Source: UMGS1519 sp050951095 (GTDB lineage: Bacteria; Actinomycetota; Coriobacteriia; Coriobacteriales; Eggerthellaceae). From it: 64,000 nt of DNA. Below, piece after piece: positions 46,823-55,168 of the stretch. Numbering within the stretch: the stretch's first letter is position 1; every line of letters starts with the position of its first letter. The notes beneath the pieces were generated by a model. It did not search any database. It was not told where the DNA came from and worked only from the letters and a program-made list of their open reading frames with translations. The translations under genes and the position numbers were made by a program. Location: assembly GCA_050951095.1 (NCBI GenBank), contig JBMNIQ010000003.1, positions 124,001-188,000 on the forward strand. The letters are read 5' to 3'.

Positions 46823-47401
46823 CTATTCGGCCTTCTGCTTCAGCAGGCCGTAGCCGCCGTTGTCACGACGGTACAGGATGCAGAACTCGTTCGAGTCGCG
46901 ATCGATGAAGCCGTGGAAGTCGTGGCCCAGCAGGTCGATCTCGATCAGGGCCTCCTCGACGGTTTCGGGCTTGAAGTCGACTTCCTTCTCGCGCACGATC
47001 TCGTCGTTATCGGCGGACAGCTCTTCCATCAGCTTGTCGAAGTCCGTCTCCGGCTGGCTGGCAGCCAGGATCTCGCCGGCACCGCCGCGGCGCTGGCGGC
47101 GATCGACGACCTTCGTCTTGTACTTGCGCAGCTGACGGCTTGCCTTTGCGGCGGCAATGTCGATAGCGGCGTACATGTCATCCTCGCGTTCTTCCACGCG
47201 GATGGTCTGGCCCTTCGTATGGGCGGTAATCTCGCATACGCAGGGGGAGGCGTTGGAGGGGTTGCGCTCAGCAAGCAGGACGACGTCTGCGTTCAGCGGG
47301 TCGATATCCATGACCTTCAAAGCTGCCGTTACTTTTTCCTGCGCGTAATCGCGAAGCGCGGGGGTAATCGCAATAGTACGACCGGTGACCGTGATTTCCA
47401 T
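46823..47401 (-). CDS. hpf: Long-form ribosome hibernation-promoting factor
   Basis: 192 residues from ATG 47401 (MEITVTGRTI) behind AAAGGTGAG; GTG 47410 is an alternative. The N-terminal HPF/RaiA domain (about 1-100) binds the 30S decoding centre. The C-terminal domain (FKPETVEEALIEIDLLGHDF to NGGYGLL, about 133-190) mediates 100S dimer formation in long-form proteins. An acidic linker joins them. It protects inactive ribosomes in stationary phase. Single gene with its own terminator. Confidence 0.95.
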   Translation of the reverse strand: MEITVTGRTIAITPALRDYAQEKVTAALKVMDIDPLNADVVLLAERNPSNASPCVCEITAHTKGQTIRVEEREDDMYAAIDIAAAKASRQLRKYKTKVVDRRQRRGGAGEILAASQPETDFDKLMEELSADNDEIVREKEVDFKPETVEEALIEIDLLGHDFHGFIDRDSNEFCILYRRDNGGYGLLKQKAE

Positions 47402-47663
47402 AGCACTCACCTTTCATAGACGGATAAAACATTCCAGGGAGGGCTTCGGGATGAGTGTGCGGTGCTGAACCGCCCGACGCCTTCCTCGTGGTTTCTGTAT
47501 CTAGCATAACGCAGTTTTCCGCAAAAACGGGCGAACCCGCGTTTTTATTCCCCGCGGCTTCCCGAGGCTCGTTGCAGCGTCCGGCGTACGTGCCCGCCTC
47601 ATCGGCGGCCGCGCGGGCGCGCTACAATGCGGGTCGTATTCCCATGGATTGGCAGGACGGCAG

Positions 47664-48518
47664 ATGGACATTGTAGAGATCTCATCGCTTGATCAGGATT
47701 GCGTGGCGCCGTATGTGCGCCTGACGGAGCGGCAGCTGCGCAGCAAGCTGGAACCGGAGAAGGGCATCTTCATCGCGGAGTCCCCGAAGGTCATCGCCCG
47801 CGCGCTGGACGCGGGCATGCGGGCACAGTCGTTTCTCATGGAGCGCCGCTGGCTGGAGACGGCCGCCCCGCTTGTGGCGCAGGCGGAAGCCCAGGCAGGG
47901 AAGCCCGTGCCCGTGTACACGGGGGAGTCCGACATGTTGGCGCATATCACCGGGTTCCGGCTGACGCGCGGCGTGCTCTGCGCCATGAGCCGCCCGAAGC
48001 TGCCTGCCGTGGAGGAGCTGCTGCAGGATGCGCATCGCGTGGCGGTGCTGGAGGGCATCGTGGACCATACGAACGTGGGCGCGGCGTTCCGGTCGGCGGC
48101 GGCGCTGGACGTGGATGCCGTGCTCGTGACCCCGACGTGCTGCGATCCGCTGTACCGCCGGGCCGTGCGCGTCTCCATGGGCACCGTGTTCCAGGTTCCG
48201 TGGACGCGCATCGGGTCCCAGGCGTCCGACTGGCCGCAGGCGGGTATGGCGCGCCTGCATGCTGCCGGCTTCAAGACCGCGGCGTTCGCGCTTGCCGACG
48301 ACGCCCTGCTGCTGGGGGACCCGCGCCTGCAGGCGGAAGACCGCCTTGCCCTGGTGTTCGGCACGGAGGGCGACGGCCTGGCGCAATCCACCATCGCTTC
48401 GTGCGACTACGTGGTGAAGATTCCCATGGCGCATCACGTGGACTCGCTGAACGTGGCGGCCGCCACGGCGGTGGCATTCTGGCAGCTGTGCGACCATGCG
48501 CAGCACGCCGGGCAGTGA
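47664..48518 (+). CDS. SpoU/TrmH-family RNA 2'-O-methyltransferase
   Basis: 284 residues from ATG 47664 (MDIVEISSLD) behind AGGACGG; TTG 47649 is possible. An N-terminal RNA substrate-binding region (LRSKLEPEKGIFIAESPKVI) precedes the SPOUT knot: VDHTNVGAAFRSAAA (motif 1, with the catalytic Arg), VFGTEGDGLA (motif 2) and IPMAHHVDSLNVAAATA (motif 3). It methylates the ribose of an rRNA or tRNA nucleotide using SAM; the site is unknown. It is distinct from the RlmB homologue at 58934. Confidence 0.93.
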   Translation: MDIVEISSLDQDCVAPYVRLTERQLRSKLEPEKGIFIAESPKVIARALDAGMRAQSFLMERRWLETAAPLVAQAEAQAGKPVPVYTGESDMLAHITGFRLTRGVLCAMSRPKLPAVEELLQDAHRVAVLEGIVDHTNVGAAFRSAAALDVDAVLVTPTCCDPLYRRAVRVSMGTVFQVPWTRIGSQASDWPQAGMARLHAAGFKTAAFALADDALLLGDPRLQAEDRLALVFGTEGDGLAQSTIASCDYVVKIPMAHHVDSLNVAAATAVAFWQLCDHAQHAGQ

Positions 48519-48609
48519 GCAGGCGAATGCGTCGTCGGGCCGTCCCCCGTGCCTTTCGGCACGAAAAGGCGCCGTTCGCCAATGATTTCAAACGGATTGT
48601 GTACTTCTC

Positions 48610-48637
48610 TTGTCGATGGAAATAGTTGTGCTAATAT
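48610..48637 (+). promoter_or_regulatory. Promoter of the tRNA-Pro/tatA unit
   Basis: TTGTCG (48610-48615) and TAATAT (48632-48637) with a 16-bp spacer in an AT-rich patch, 22 bp before the tRNA. Confidence 0.65.
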
Positions 48638-48659
48638 ACTCACCGCTGTAATCGGAAGT

Positions 48660-48736
48660 CGGGACGTGGCTCAGCTTGGTAGAGCGCTGCGTTCGGGACG
48701 CAGAGGTCGCTGGTTCAAATCCAGTCGTCCCGACCA
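48660..48736 (+). tRNA. tRNA-Pro (CGG anticodon)
   Basis: A full cloverleaf: acceptor CGGGACG (48660-48666) with CGTCCCG (48726-48732), a D-arm with AGCTTGGTAGAGC, anticodon stem CTGCG/CGCAG enclosing loop TTCGGGA (anticodon CGG), and a T-arm with GGTTCAAATCC. The 3' CCA is encoded (48734-48736). It is 67 bp upstream of tatA and probably cotranscribed with it. Confidence 0.97.
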
Positions 48737-48803
48737 TCGATTAGTTCGCCTTTGCAGAAACGATTACCTGTGCAAGGCGGCGCAGACAGTGAACGGAGGG
48801 CAT

Positions 48804-49046
48804 ATGCCTAAGCTTGGACCATTGGAAATCGTTGTCATCCTCGTGGTCGTCCTTCTCATCTTCGGACCGAAGAACCTGCCGAAGCTCGGTAGCGCAATCG
48901 GCAAGTCGGTGAGGAACCTGCGAGAGGGAATGAACAGCGGCAAGAAGGATAAGAAGGACGAAGTCAAGGCTGAAGACGTCGTAGAAGAGGTCGTCGAAGA
49001 CAAGCCTTCTCCGAAAGCCCAGAGCGAAACGAAGTCCGGGGAGTAA
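48804..49046 (+). CDS. tatA: Sec-independent translocase protein TatA/E
   Basis: 80 residues, ATG 48804 behind GGAGGGC. A short N-terminus, one membrane helix (LEIVVILVVVLLIF), the FGPK hinge, an amphipathic helix (NLPKLGSAIGKSVRNLREG) and an acidic/basic tail are the complete TatA/E architecture. It forms the pore-like component for export of folded, often cofactor-bearing proteins. tatC is not in the window. It stands alone after a tRNA gene. Confidence 0.95.
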   Translation: MPKLGPLEIVVILVVVLLIFGPKNLPKLGSAIGKSVRNLREGMNSGKKDKKDEVKAEDVVEEVVEDKPSPKAQSETKSGE

Positions 49047-49084
49047 TACTCCGGCAGCGTTTGCGACATATCAAAGCAATTCGA

Positions 49085-49110
49085 CATGCCATCCCAAACG
49101 GGGTGGCATG
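49085..49110 (+). terminator. Stem-loop between tatA and greA
   Basis: CATGCCATCCC (49085-49095) pairs with GGGGTGGCATG (49100-49110), one G-U pair, 4-nt loop, followed by TTGT only. Possibly a weak terminator. Confidence 0.6.
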
Positions 49111-49158
49111 TTGTGGAATCGGGCGAAATGCCCGGATGTCGAAAGGATGCAATACCGC

Positions 49159-49629
49159 ATGGCTGAATCCGAATATGTGCTTACCAAGGAAGGTAAGAAG
49201 CAGCTCGAAGACGAGTTGAACTACCTGGAGAACGACAAGCGCGCCGAAGTCGGCGAGCGCATTCGCGTCGCCCGCGAGTTCGGCGATATCTCCGAGAACT
49301 CCGAGTACGACGACGCCAAGAACGAATCGGCCATGCTGGAGACGCGCATCGCCGAGATCAACCGCATCCTGTCCGAGGCAACCGTCGTCGAAGGCCCGGT
49401 GGACAAGGACACGGTGAGCATCGGCAGCAAGGTCACGCTGGACTGGGGCGGCAAGGAACGCGTGTTCACCATCGTGGGCGCTGCGGAGAGCGACATCTCG
49501 GTCGGCAAGATCTCGAACGAGTCGCCCGTGGGAGCAGCCATGATCGGCCATAAGAAGGGCGACCAGATCAGTACCACGGGGCCGACCGGACGCGAGATCA
49601 AGTTCACGATCAAGAACATCGAGCATTAA
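49159..49629 (+). CDS. greA: Transcription elongation factor GreA
   Basis: 156 residues from ATG 49159 (MAESEYVLTKEG) behind GAAAGG; ATG 49147 abuts that site. The N-terminal coiled coil carries the catalytic tip GDISENSEYDDAK with its acidic pair. The C-terminal FKBP-like domain (SPVGAAMIGHKKGD) binds RNA polymerase. It rescues backtracked polymerase by stimulating transcript cleavage. It is separated from lysS by a strong terminator. Confidence 0.97.
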   Translation: MAESEYVLTKEGKKQLEDELNYLENDKRAEVGERIRVAREFGDISENSEYDDAKNESAMLETRIAEINRILSEATVVEGPVDKDTVSIGSKVTLDWGGKERVFTIVGAAESDISVGKISNESPVGAAMIGHKKGDQISTTGPTGREIKFTIKNIEH

Positions 49630-49631
49630 GG

Positions 49632-49655
49632 AAAACGGCCTTCGGGCCGTTTTTT
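49632..49655 (+). terminator. Terminator of greA
   Basis: AAAACGGCC (49632-49640), loop TTCG, and GGCCGTTTT (49645-49653) extending into a T-run. Confidence 0.93.
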
Positions 49656-49698
49656 AGTTTTACCCCGCCGCGCGCGGCACGAGCGAAAAGGAGCAAAG

Positions 49699-52059
49699 GT
49701 GGCAGAGAACGCCGACAACACCCCGCAGGAAGTAGAAGACGATCCCATCGAAGTTCGCAAGGCGAAGCGCGCGGCGCTCATCGAGGCGGGCAAGAACCCG
49801 TACGGCCATGCGTTCAAGATCTCCGACCATGCCTCCGATCTGGTCGAGCGCTATGCCGACCTCGAGGCGGGCGCGAACACGGAGGACCGCGTGACGCTTG
49901 CCGGCCGCCTGATGTCGAAGCGCGACCAGGGCAAGATCATCTTCGGCGAGCTGCGCGACACGGATGCCGACATCCAGCTGTTCTGCCGCATCAACAACCT
50001 GGGCGAAGAGGCGTTCGCGGAGATGAAGGACCTGGACATGGGCGATTGGATCGGCGTGTCCGGCACCATGATGCGCACGCGCCGCGGCGAGCTGTCCGTT
50101 GCCGTGGACCGCTACGAGCTGCTGAGCAAGTCGCTGCGCCCGCTTCCCGAGAAGTTCCACGGGCTGTCCGACAAGGAGCTGCGCTACCGCCAGCGCTATG
50201 TGGACCTGATCATGAACCCGGACGTGCGCGAGACGTTCCGCCGCCGTTCGCAGGTCATCTCGCTCATCCGCCGCTACATGGAGGATCTGGGCTACATGGA
50301 AGTCGAGACGCCCATGATGCACGGCATCCTGGGCGGCGCGAACGCGAAGCCGTTCGTGACGCACTTCAATGCGCTCGACCGCGACTTCTACCTGCGCATT
50401 GCCACGGAGCTGCCGCTGAAGCGCCTGCTGGTGGGCGGGTTGGACCGCGTCTTCGAGATCGGCCGCCAGTTCCGCAACGAGGGCATGGACCTGACGCACA
50501 ACCCCGAGTTCACGTCCATGGAGGCGTATTGCGCGTTCAGCGACCTGCAGGGCATGAAGGACCTGACGGAGGGCCTGTTCAAGCGCATCGCCCGCGAGGT
50601 GTGCGGCTGTGCGGAAGGCCATGAGGCCATCCAGTACCAGGGCCAGGAGATCGACCTGTCCGGCACGTGGCGCTCCGCTACCGTTGCCGAGATTGCCTCA
50701 GAGGTCTGCGGCGAGCCGCTGACCATCGACACGCCCGTCGAGCACCTGCGCGACGTCTGCCAGCAGCACGGCATCGATTGGCAGGAAAGCTGGGGTGCCG
50801 GCAAGCTGCTGTTCGAGCTGTACGACGAGCTGGGCGAAGAGACGCTGACGAACCCCACGTTCGTCTGCGATTACCCGGAGGAGGTCTCGCCGCTGGCGAA
50901 GCGCAAGAGCGACGACCCGCGCTTGACGGACCGTTTCGAGCTCGTCATCGCCGGCCACGAATATGCGAACGCGTTCTCCGAGCTGAACGACCCGGTCGAC
51001 CAGGCCGGACGCTTCGCCGAGCAGGTGGCTGCGAAGGGCTTCGGCGACGACGAGGCCATGGGCTACGACTACGACTACGTGCGCGCGCTGGAGTACGGCA
51101 TGCCTCCCGCGGGCGGCATCGGCTACGGCATCGACCGCATGATCATGCTGTTCTGCGATGCGGCGTCCATTCGCGACGTGCTGCTGTTCCCGCAGATGAA
51201 GCCCGAGGTCATCACCAAGGAGGACATCGCGCGCCAGGTTTCCGGCGTGGCCACGGACAACGCCGCCGCCTCGCTGGATGCCATCGCGGCCGATTCCGAG
51301 GCCGGCGCCTCTGCCGAGATGGCGAAGGAGGTTGCGGAGTCCGCGGTCGAGAAGGCCGCCGATGCGCTGGAGGAGGCCGATGAGGCTGCCGAGGCCGCGC
51401 TGGAGAATGCGGCCGCAGGCGTTCCCGCTCCCGCCGCAGGCGAGAAGCTGGACTCCGGCCTGACGCGCGACCAGGCGTTCGAGCTGCTGAAGAAGTACAA
51501 CCAGGACGAATTCCACATCCGCCACGGCGAGACGCTGGAAGGCCTGATGCGCTATTACGCCGAGAAGTACGATCCGCAGAACGTGGAGTTCTGGGGCCAG
51601 GTGGGCCTGCTGCACGACCTGGATTGGGAGAAGTGGCAGGACGCCGTGCAGCACACTGTGAAGACGGCGGAGCTGCTGCAGGAAGCCGGCGCGAACCCGG
51701 TGCTGGCCCGCGAGATCCAGACGCACAACTCCGACTTGAACGGCGACCTGCCGAAGCCGGAGCTGAAGATGGAGAAGGTGCTGTATGCCTGCGACGAGCT
51801 TTCGGGCCTCATCCAGGCCGCCGTGCTCATGCGCCCCAGCAAGTCCGTCATGGACTTCACGGTGAAGTCGCTCAAGAAGAAGTTCAAGGACAAGCGCTTC
51901 GCCGCCGGCTGCAACCGCGACGTCATCCGCCACGGTGCGGAGCTGAACGACATGGAGCTGGCAGACCTGTTCGCCTCCGTGATCGAGGCCATGCAGGCCA
52001 TCGCGCCGGACCGCGATACGTTCGGCAAGCAGGACGCCGAACAGACGGAGCAGGCATAA
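49699..52059 (+). CDS. lysS: Lysyl-tRNA synthetase fused to a C-terminal HD-domain
   Basis: 786 residues, GTG 49699 behind AAAAGGAGC, against about 490-510 for ordinary bacterial class II LysRS. Residues 1-503 are a complete LysRS: OB-fold, motif 2 (RQFRNEGMDLTHNPEFT) and motif 3 (GGIGYGIDRMIMLF, LLFPQMKPE). Residues 504-588 are an Ala/Glu-rich linker. Residues 589-775 match the family of small stand-alone HD phosphohydrolases, with H609, the HD pair in LLHDLDWE (H639-D640), H676 in THNSD and D699 in ACDELSG. There is no stop or frameshift at the joint, so one polypeptide is expected. HD proteins are metal-dependent phosphohydrolases; the substrate here is unknown. Confidence 0.95.
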   Translation: MAENADNTPQEVEDDPIEVRKAKRAALIEAGKNPYGHAFKISDHASDLVERYADLEAGANTEDRVTLAGRLMSKRDQGKIIFGELRDTDADIQLFCRINNLGEEAFAEMKDLDMGDWIGVSGTMMRTRRGELSVAVDRYELLSKSLRPLPEKFHGLSDKELRYRQRYVDLIMNPDVRETFRRRSQVISLIRRYMEDLGYMEVETPMMHGILGGANAKPFVTHFNALDRDFYLRIATELPLKRLLVGGLDRVFEIGRQFRNEGMDLTHNPEFTSMEAYCAFSDLQGMKDLTEGLFKRIAREVCGCAEGHEAIQYQGQEIDLSGTWRSATVAEIASEVCGEPLTIDTPVEHLRDVCQQHGIDWQESWGAGKLLFELYDELGEETLTNPTFVCDYPEEVSPLAKRKSDDPRLTDRFELVIAGHEYANAFSELNDPVDQAGRFAEQVAAKGFGDDEAMGYDYDYVRALEYGMPPAGGIGYGIDRMIMLFCDAASIRDVLLFPQMKPEVITKEDIARQVSGVATDNAAASLDAIAADSEAGASAEMAKEVAESAVEKAADALEEADEAAEAALENAAAGVPAPAAGEKLDSGLTRDQAFELLKKYNQDEFHIRHGETLEGLMRYYAEKYDPQNVEFWGQVGLLHDLDWEKWQDAVQHTVKTAELLQEAGANPVLAREIQTHNSDLNGDLPKPELKMEKVLYACDELSGLIQAAVLMRPSKSVMDFTVKSLKKKFKDKRFAAGCNRDVIRHGAELNDMELADLFASVIEAMQAIAPDRDTFGKQDAEQTEQA

Positions 52060-52170
52060 CGGCCGCTCGGCCGCTCGGATACAAGGGCGCGTCCGGATAG
52101 CCGGCGCTCCGCATTCCGCAGACGACGAAGACATCCTCCCTTGCCCGGCGGCAAGAGGGGCATCCGATAC

Positions 52171-52205
52171 GCAGGGCGCTGCCACTTCGGCGGCGCCCTG
52201 CTTTT
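52171..52205 (+). terminator. Terminator of lysS
   Basis: GCAGGGCGC (52171-52179) pairs with GCGCCCTGC (52193-52201), extended inward by GCC/GGC-type pairs, then TTTT. Confidence 0.88.
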
Positions 52206-52272
52206 CGCTATACGGCGGCACAACGTGTGCCGAATGTTTCCGCTTGAGCGCCGACGAAAGCGCTCGTTAAAT

Positions 52273-52306
52273 TTGTTAAGTGTCTTAAAAACAGGAAACT
52301 TAACAA
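52273..52306. promoter_or_regulatory. Inverted repeat TTGTTAAGT-N16-ACTTAACAA
   Basis: The 9-bp arms at 52273-52281 and 52298-52306 are perfect. TTAAATTTGT occurs as a direct repeat at 52267-52276 and 52315-52324. It is a candidate regulator site upstream of clpC; it is not CIRCE or the CtsR heptad repeat. Confidence 0.5.
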
Positions 52307-52357
52307 CAACGCACTTAAATTTGTGGGATTTGTGGGAAAAGCGGCGGCGGTCGGCAA

Positions 52358-52379
52358 TTCGAGTATAGTGAAACTCGAA
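52358..52379. promoter_or_regulatory. HAIR-like inverted repeat over the clpC -10
   Basis: TTCGAGT (52358-52364) and ACTCGAA (52373-52379) are a perfect inverted repeat with an 8-bp gap. TATAGT (52364-52369), a good -10 hexamer, lies in it. The arms are one base off in the core from the HspR HAIR half-sites (CTTGAGT-N7-ACTCAAG), so control by an HspR-type repressor is plausible. Confidence 0.5.
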
Positions 52380-52468
52380 AAAGTAGAGGTAGCCGGCCCC
52401 GTACGGACCATCGCGGGTGCATACCCGTATATTCGCTGCGCGGGCCGGCCCAAGGCAAAGGAACGCCT

Positions 52469-55036
52469 ATGGCATTTGACAAATTCACCGACAAGGCCCG
52501 CAAGGTCCTGGTGCTGGCGCAGGACGAGGCCCGCGCGCTCCATCAGCCCTATGTGGGAACCGAGCACCTGCTGCTTGCCTTGATCAAGGAGAAGGACGGA
52601 TTGGCCGCCCAGGCGTTGGAGCAGCTGAACGTGAAGTACGAGGATGTCGTCGAGAACGTGCGCCAGGTGGTGACTATCGACGAGGATGCCGACGTGTCCG
52701 GCCATCTGAGCTTCACGCCGCGCGTGAAGCGCGTGCTTGAGAACGCGCTGCGCGAAGCCATGCAGATGGGCCAGAGCTTCATCAACACGGAGCACCTGTT
52801 GCTGGGCATCGTCCGCGAAAACGGCGGCACGGCAATGGACGTGCTGGCCCGCATGGGCATCACGGGCGACATGATCCGCGCCGAGATGAACGACCTGGTG
52901 GGGCAGAACTCCGTGTTCGCCGGGAACAACGCATTCGAAACGGGGCAGGGCTCTTCGGACAGCGCGCTGAACGAGTTCGGCACGGACCTGACGGCGAAGG
53001 CGAAGGCCGGCAAGCTGGACCCCGTCATCGGGCGCGCCGGCGAAATCGAGCGCATCATGCAGATCCTGTGCCGCCGCCAGAAGAACAACCCGCTTATCCT
53101 GGGCGAACCCGGCGTGGGCAAGACGGCCATCGTCGAGGGCCTGGCACAGCTCATCGTTGCGAAGAAGGTCCCGGACATCCTGCGCGGCGTGCGCATCGTG
53201 TCGCTGGACGTGTCCTCCATCGTCGCCGGCTCGAAGTACCGCGGCGAATTCGAAGACCGCTTGAAGAAGTGCATCAAGGAGGTGCAGGAGGCGGGCAACG
53301 TCATCCTGTTCATCGACGAGATCCATACGCTGGTGGGCGCCGGTTCCGCCGAGGGCTCCATCGATGCCTCCGCCATCCTGAAGGCACCGCTGGCCCGCGG
53401 CGAGCTGCAGGTCATCGGCGCCACGACGCTGGACGAATACCGCAAGCACCTGGAGAAGGACGCCGCGCTGGAGCGCCGCTTCCAGCCGCTCACGGTGGGC
53501 GAGCCGAGCGAAGAGCAGGCCGAACGCATTCTGGAGGGCCTGCGCGGCCGTTACGAGGAGCACCACAAGGTGCACTTCACGGATGACGCGCTGCAGACGG
53601 CCGTCCAGCTGGCGGACCGCTACATCCAGGACCGCTACCTGCCGGATAAGGCCATCGACGTCATCGACGAGGCGGGCGCGCGCATGCGCATCCGCAACAT
53701 GACGCGTCCCTCCGAGCTGCAGGATCTGGACGAACAGCTGCGCAAGGTGCAGAACGACAAGAACGACGCCATCGCCCAGCAGGACTTCGAGCGCGCGGCG
53801 AAGCTGCGCGACGACGAGGCGAAGCTGCGCGAGCAGATGGAGACGGCCGAGAAGGACTGGGAGGAGAAGACGCAGAAGACCGTCCACGACGTGACGGCCG
53901 AGGACATCGCGGACGTGGTGTCCATGACCACCGGCGTCCCCGTTTCCAGCCTGACGGAGGCCGAGACGGACAAGCTGCTCCGCATGGAGGATGTGCTGCA
54001 CGAGCGCGTCATCGGCCAGAACGAGGCCGTGACCGCCGTGGCGAAGGCCATCCGCCGTTCGCGCGCCGGCCTGAAGGACCCGAAGCGCCCCGCCGGTTCG
54101 TTCATCTTCCTGGGACCGTCCGGCGTCGGCAAGACGGAGCTCTCGAAAGCGCTGGCAGAATTCCTGTTCAACACGGAGGACGCGCTCATCTCGTTCGACA
54201 TGTCCGAGTACATGGAGAAGCACACGGTCTCCCGCCTCGTGGGTGCCCCTCCGGGATACGTGGGCTACGACGAGGGCGGCGAGCTGACGAAGGCCGTTCG
54301 CCAGCGCCCGTATTCCGTCGTGCTGTTCGATGAGATCGAGAAGGCGCACCCGGATGTGTTCAACATCCTGCTACAGATCTTGGAAGAGGGCCATCTGACG
54401 GACGGCCAGGGCCGCACGGTCGACTTCCGCAACACGATCATCATCATGACGTCGAACGTGGGCGCGCGCGAGATTGCCCAGGAGACGCACATCGGCTTCA
54501 GCACGGAGTCGAAGGGCCTGTCCGATGAGGAGATCCGCACGTCCGTGATGGGAGAGCTGAAGAAGCTGTTCCGTCCCGAATTCCTGAACCGCGTCGACGA
54601 GATCATCGTGTTCAAGTCGCTCACGGAGAAGGAGCTCATCCAGATTGTGAAGCTGCTGGTGGACGACCTGCGCCAGCGCCTCATCCAGCAGAACATGACC
54701 ATCAACCTGACGGATGCGGCGTACCGCCACGTCATGAAAGAGGGAACGGACACCACATTCGGCGCCCGCCCGCTGCGCCGCGCCATCCAGCGCCTGCTGG
54801 AGGACCGCATCGCCGACCAGATCCTGGAAGGCAAGTGGCATTCCGGCTCCGTTATCGACGTGGATTATGTCGACGGCAAGATGCAGTTTACGCCGGGCAG
54901 CGGGTCCATCCCCGCGCCGCGGAAACGTGATAGCATAGCCACAGAAGCAGAGTTGCTGCTCAGCGGCTACGACCTGGACAACACGGGCCGTGCTTTGGGC
55001 AGCGGCAATTCGGCCGAAGGCGGTGCTGCCGACTAG
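52469..55036 (+). CDS. clpC: ATP-dependent Clp protease ATP-binding subunit ClpC
   Basis: 855 residues, ATG 52469 behind AAAGGAACG. The N-domain has two Clp repeats (ALHQPYVGTEHLLLAL; MGQSFINTEHLLLGI), then AAA+ module 1 (Walker A GEPGVGKTAIV), a UVR/linker coiled coil (ERAAKLRDDEAKLREQ), and AAA+ module 2 (Walker A GPSGVGKTELS, sensor and arginine finger in the C-terminal D2 region). This is ClpC, not ClpB, as the middle domain is short. It unfolds substrates for ClpP. The C-terminus has an additional Ser/Gly tail. Upstream operators suggest heat or stress control; mcsAB and ctsR are absent here. Confidence 0.96.
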   Translation: MAFDKFTDKARKVLVLAQDEARALHQPYVGTEHLLLALIKEKDGLAAQALEQLNVKYEDVVENVRQVVTIDEDADVSGHLSFTPRVKRVLENALREAMQMGQSFINTEHLLLGIVRENGGTAMDVLARMGITGDMIRAEMNDLVGQNSVFAGNNAFETGQGSSDSALNEFGTDLTAKAKAGKLDPVIGRAGEIERIMQILCRRQKNNPLILGEPGVGKTAIVEGLAQLIVAKKVPDILRGVRIVSLDVSSIVAGSKYRGEFEDRLKKCIKEVQEAGNVILFIDEIHTLVGAGSAEGSIDASAILKAPLARGELQVIGATTLDEYRKHLEKDAALERRFQPLTVGEPSEEQAERILEGLRGRYEEHHKVHFTDDALQTAVQLADRYIQDRYLPDKAIDVIDEAGARMRIRNMTRPSELQDLDEQLRKVQNDKNDAIAQQDFERAAKLRDDEAKLREQMETAEKDWEEKTQKTVHDVTAEDIADVVSMTTGVPVSSLTEAETDKLLRMEDVLHERVIGQNEAVTAVAKAIRRSRAGLKDPKRPAGSFIFLGPSGVGKTELSKALAEFLFNTEDALISFDMSEYMEKHTVSRLVGAPPGYVGYDEGGELTKAVRQRPYSVVLFDEIEKAHPDVFNILLQILEEGHLTDGQGRTVDFRNTIIIMTSNVGAREIAQETHIGFSTESKGLSDEEIRTSVMGELKKLFRPEFLNRVDEIIVFKSLTEKELIQIVKLLVDDLRQRLIQQNMTINLTDAAYRHVMKEGTDTTFGARPLRRAIQRLLEDRIADQILEGKWHSGSVIDVDYVDGKMQFTPGSGSIPAPRKRDSIATEAELLLSGYDLDNTGRALGSGNSAEGGAAD

Positions 55037-55112
55037 GCGCCGGGTGCATTCCGGCGCGCGCAGCCGCACTGCCGGATGCCGGCCGGAAACCCTTCCGGCG
55101 AATGGGACTTGC

Positions 55113-55152
55113 AAGCCGTCTCGGTGCTTCTGCCGAGGCGGCTTTTCTGTTT
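55113..55152 (+). terminator. Terminator of clpC
   Basis: AAGCCG-T-CTCGG (55113-55124) pairs with CCGAG-G-CGGCTT (55133-55144), followed by TTCTGTTTT. Confidence 0.85.
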
Positions 55153-55168
55153 TGAAAGGGGCCGAAAG

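Larger units (their letters stand above)
52206..52468 (+). promoter_or_regulatory. clpC control region
   Basis: The 263 bp before clpC include an AT-rich block at 52260-52340, very unlike the surrounding DNA. It holds one long-spaced inverted repeat, a 10-bp direct repeat and, further on, an inverted repeat that overlaps a -10-like TATAGT. The leader from there to the ATG is about 90 nt. Confidence 0.6.

Noticed and set aside
51208..51460. Possible assembly artefact joining lysS to a separate HD gene
   Set aside because: The linker is continuous in frame with consistent codon usage and no start signal appears before the HD domain, so a genuine fusion is the simpler reading.
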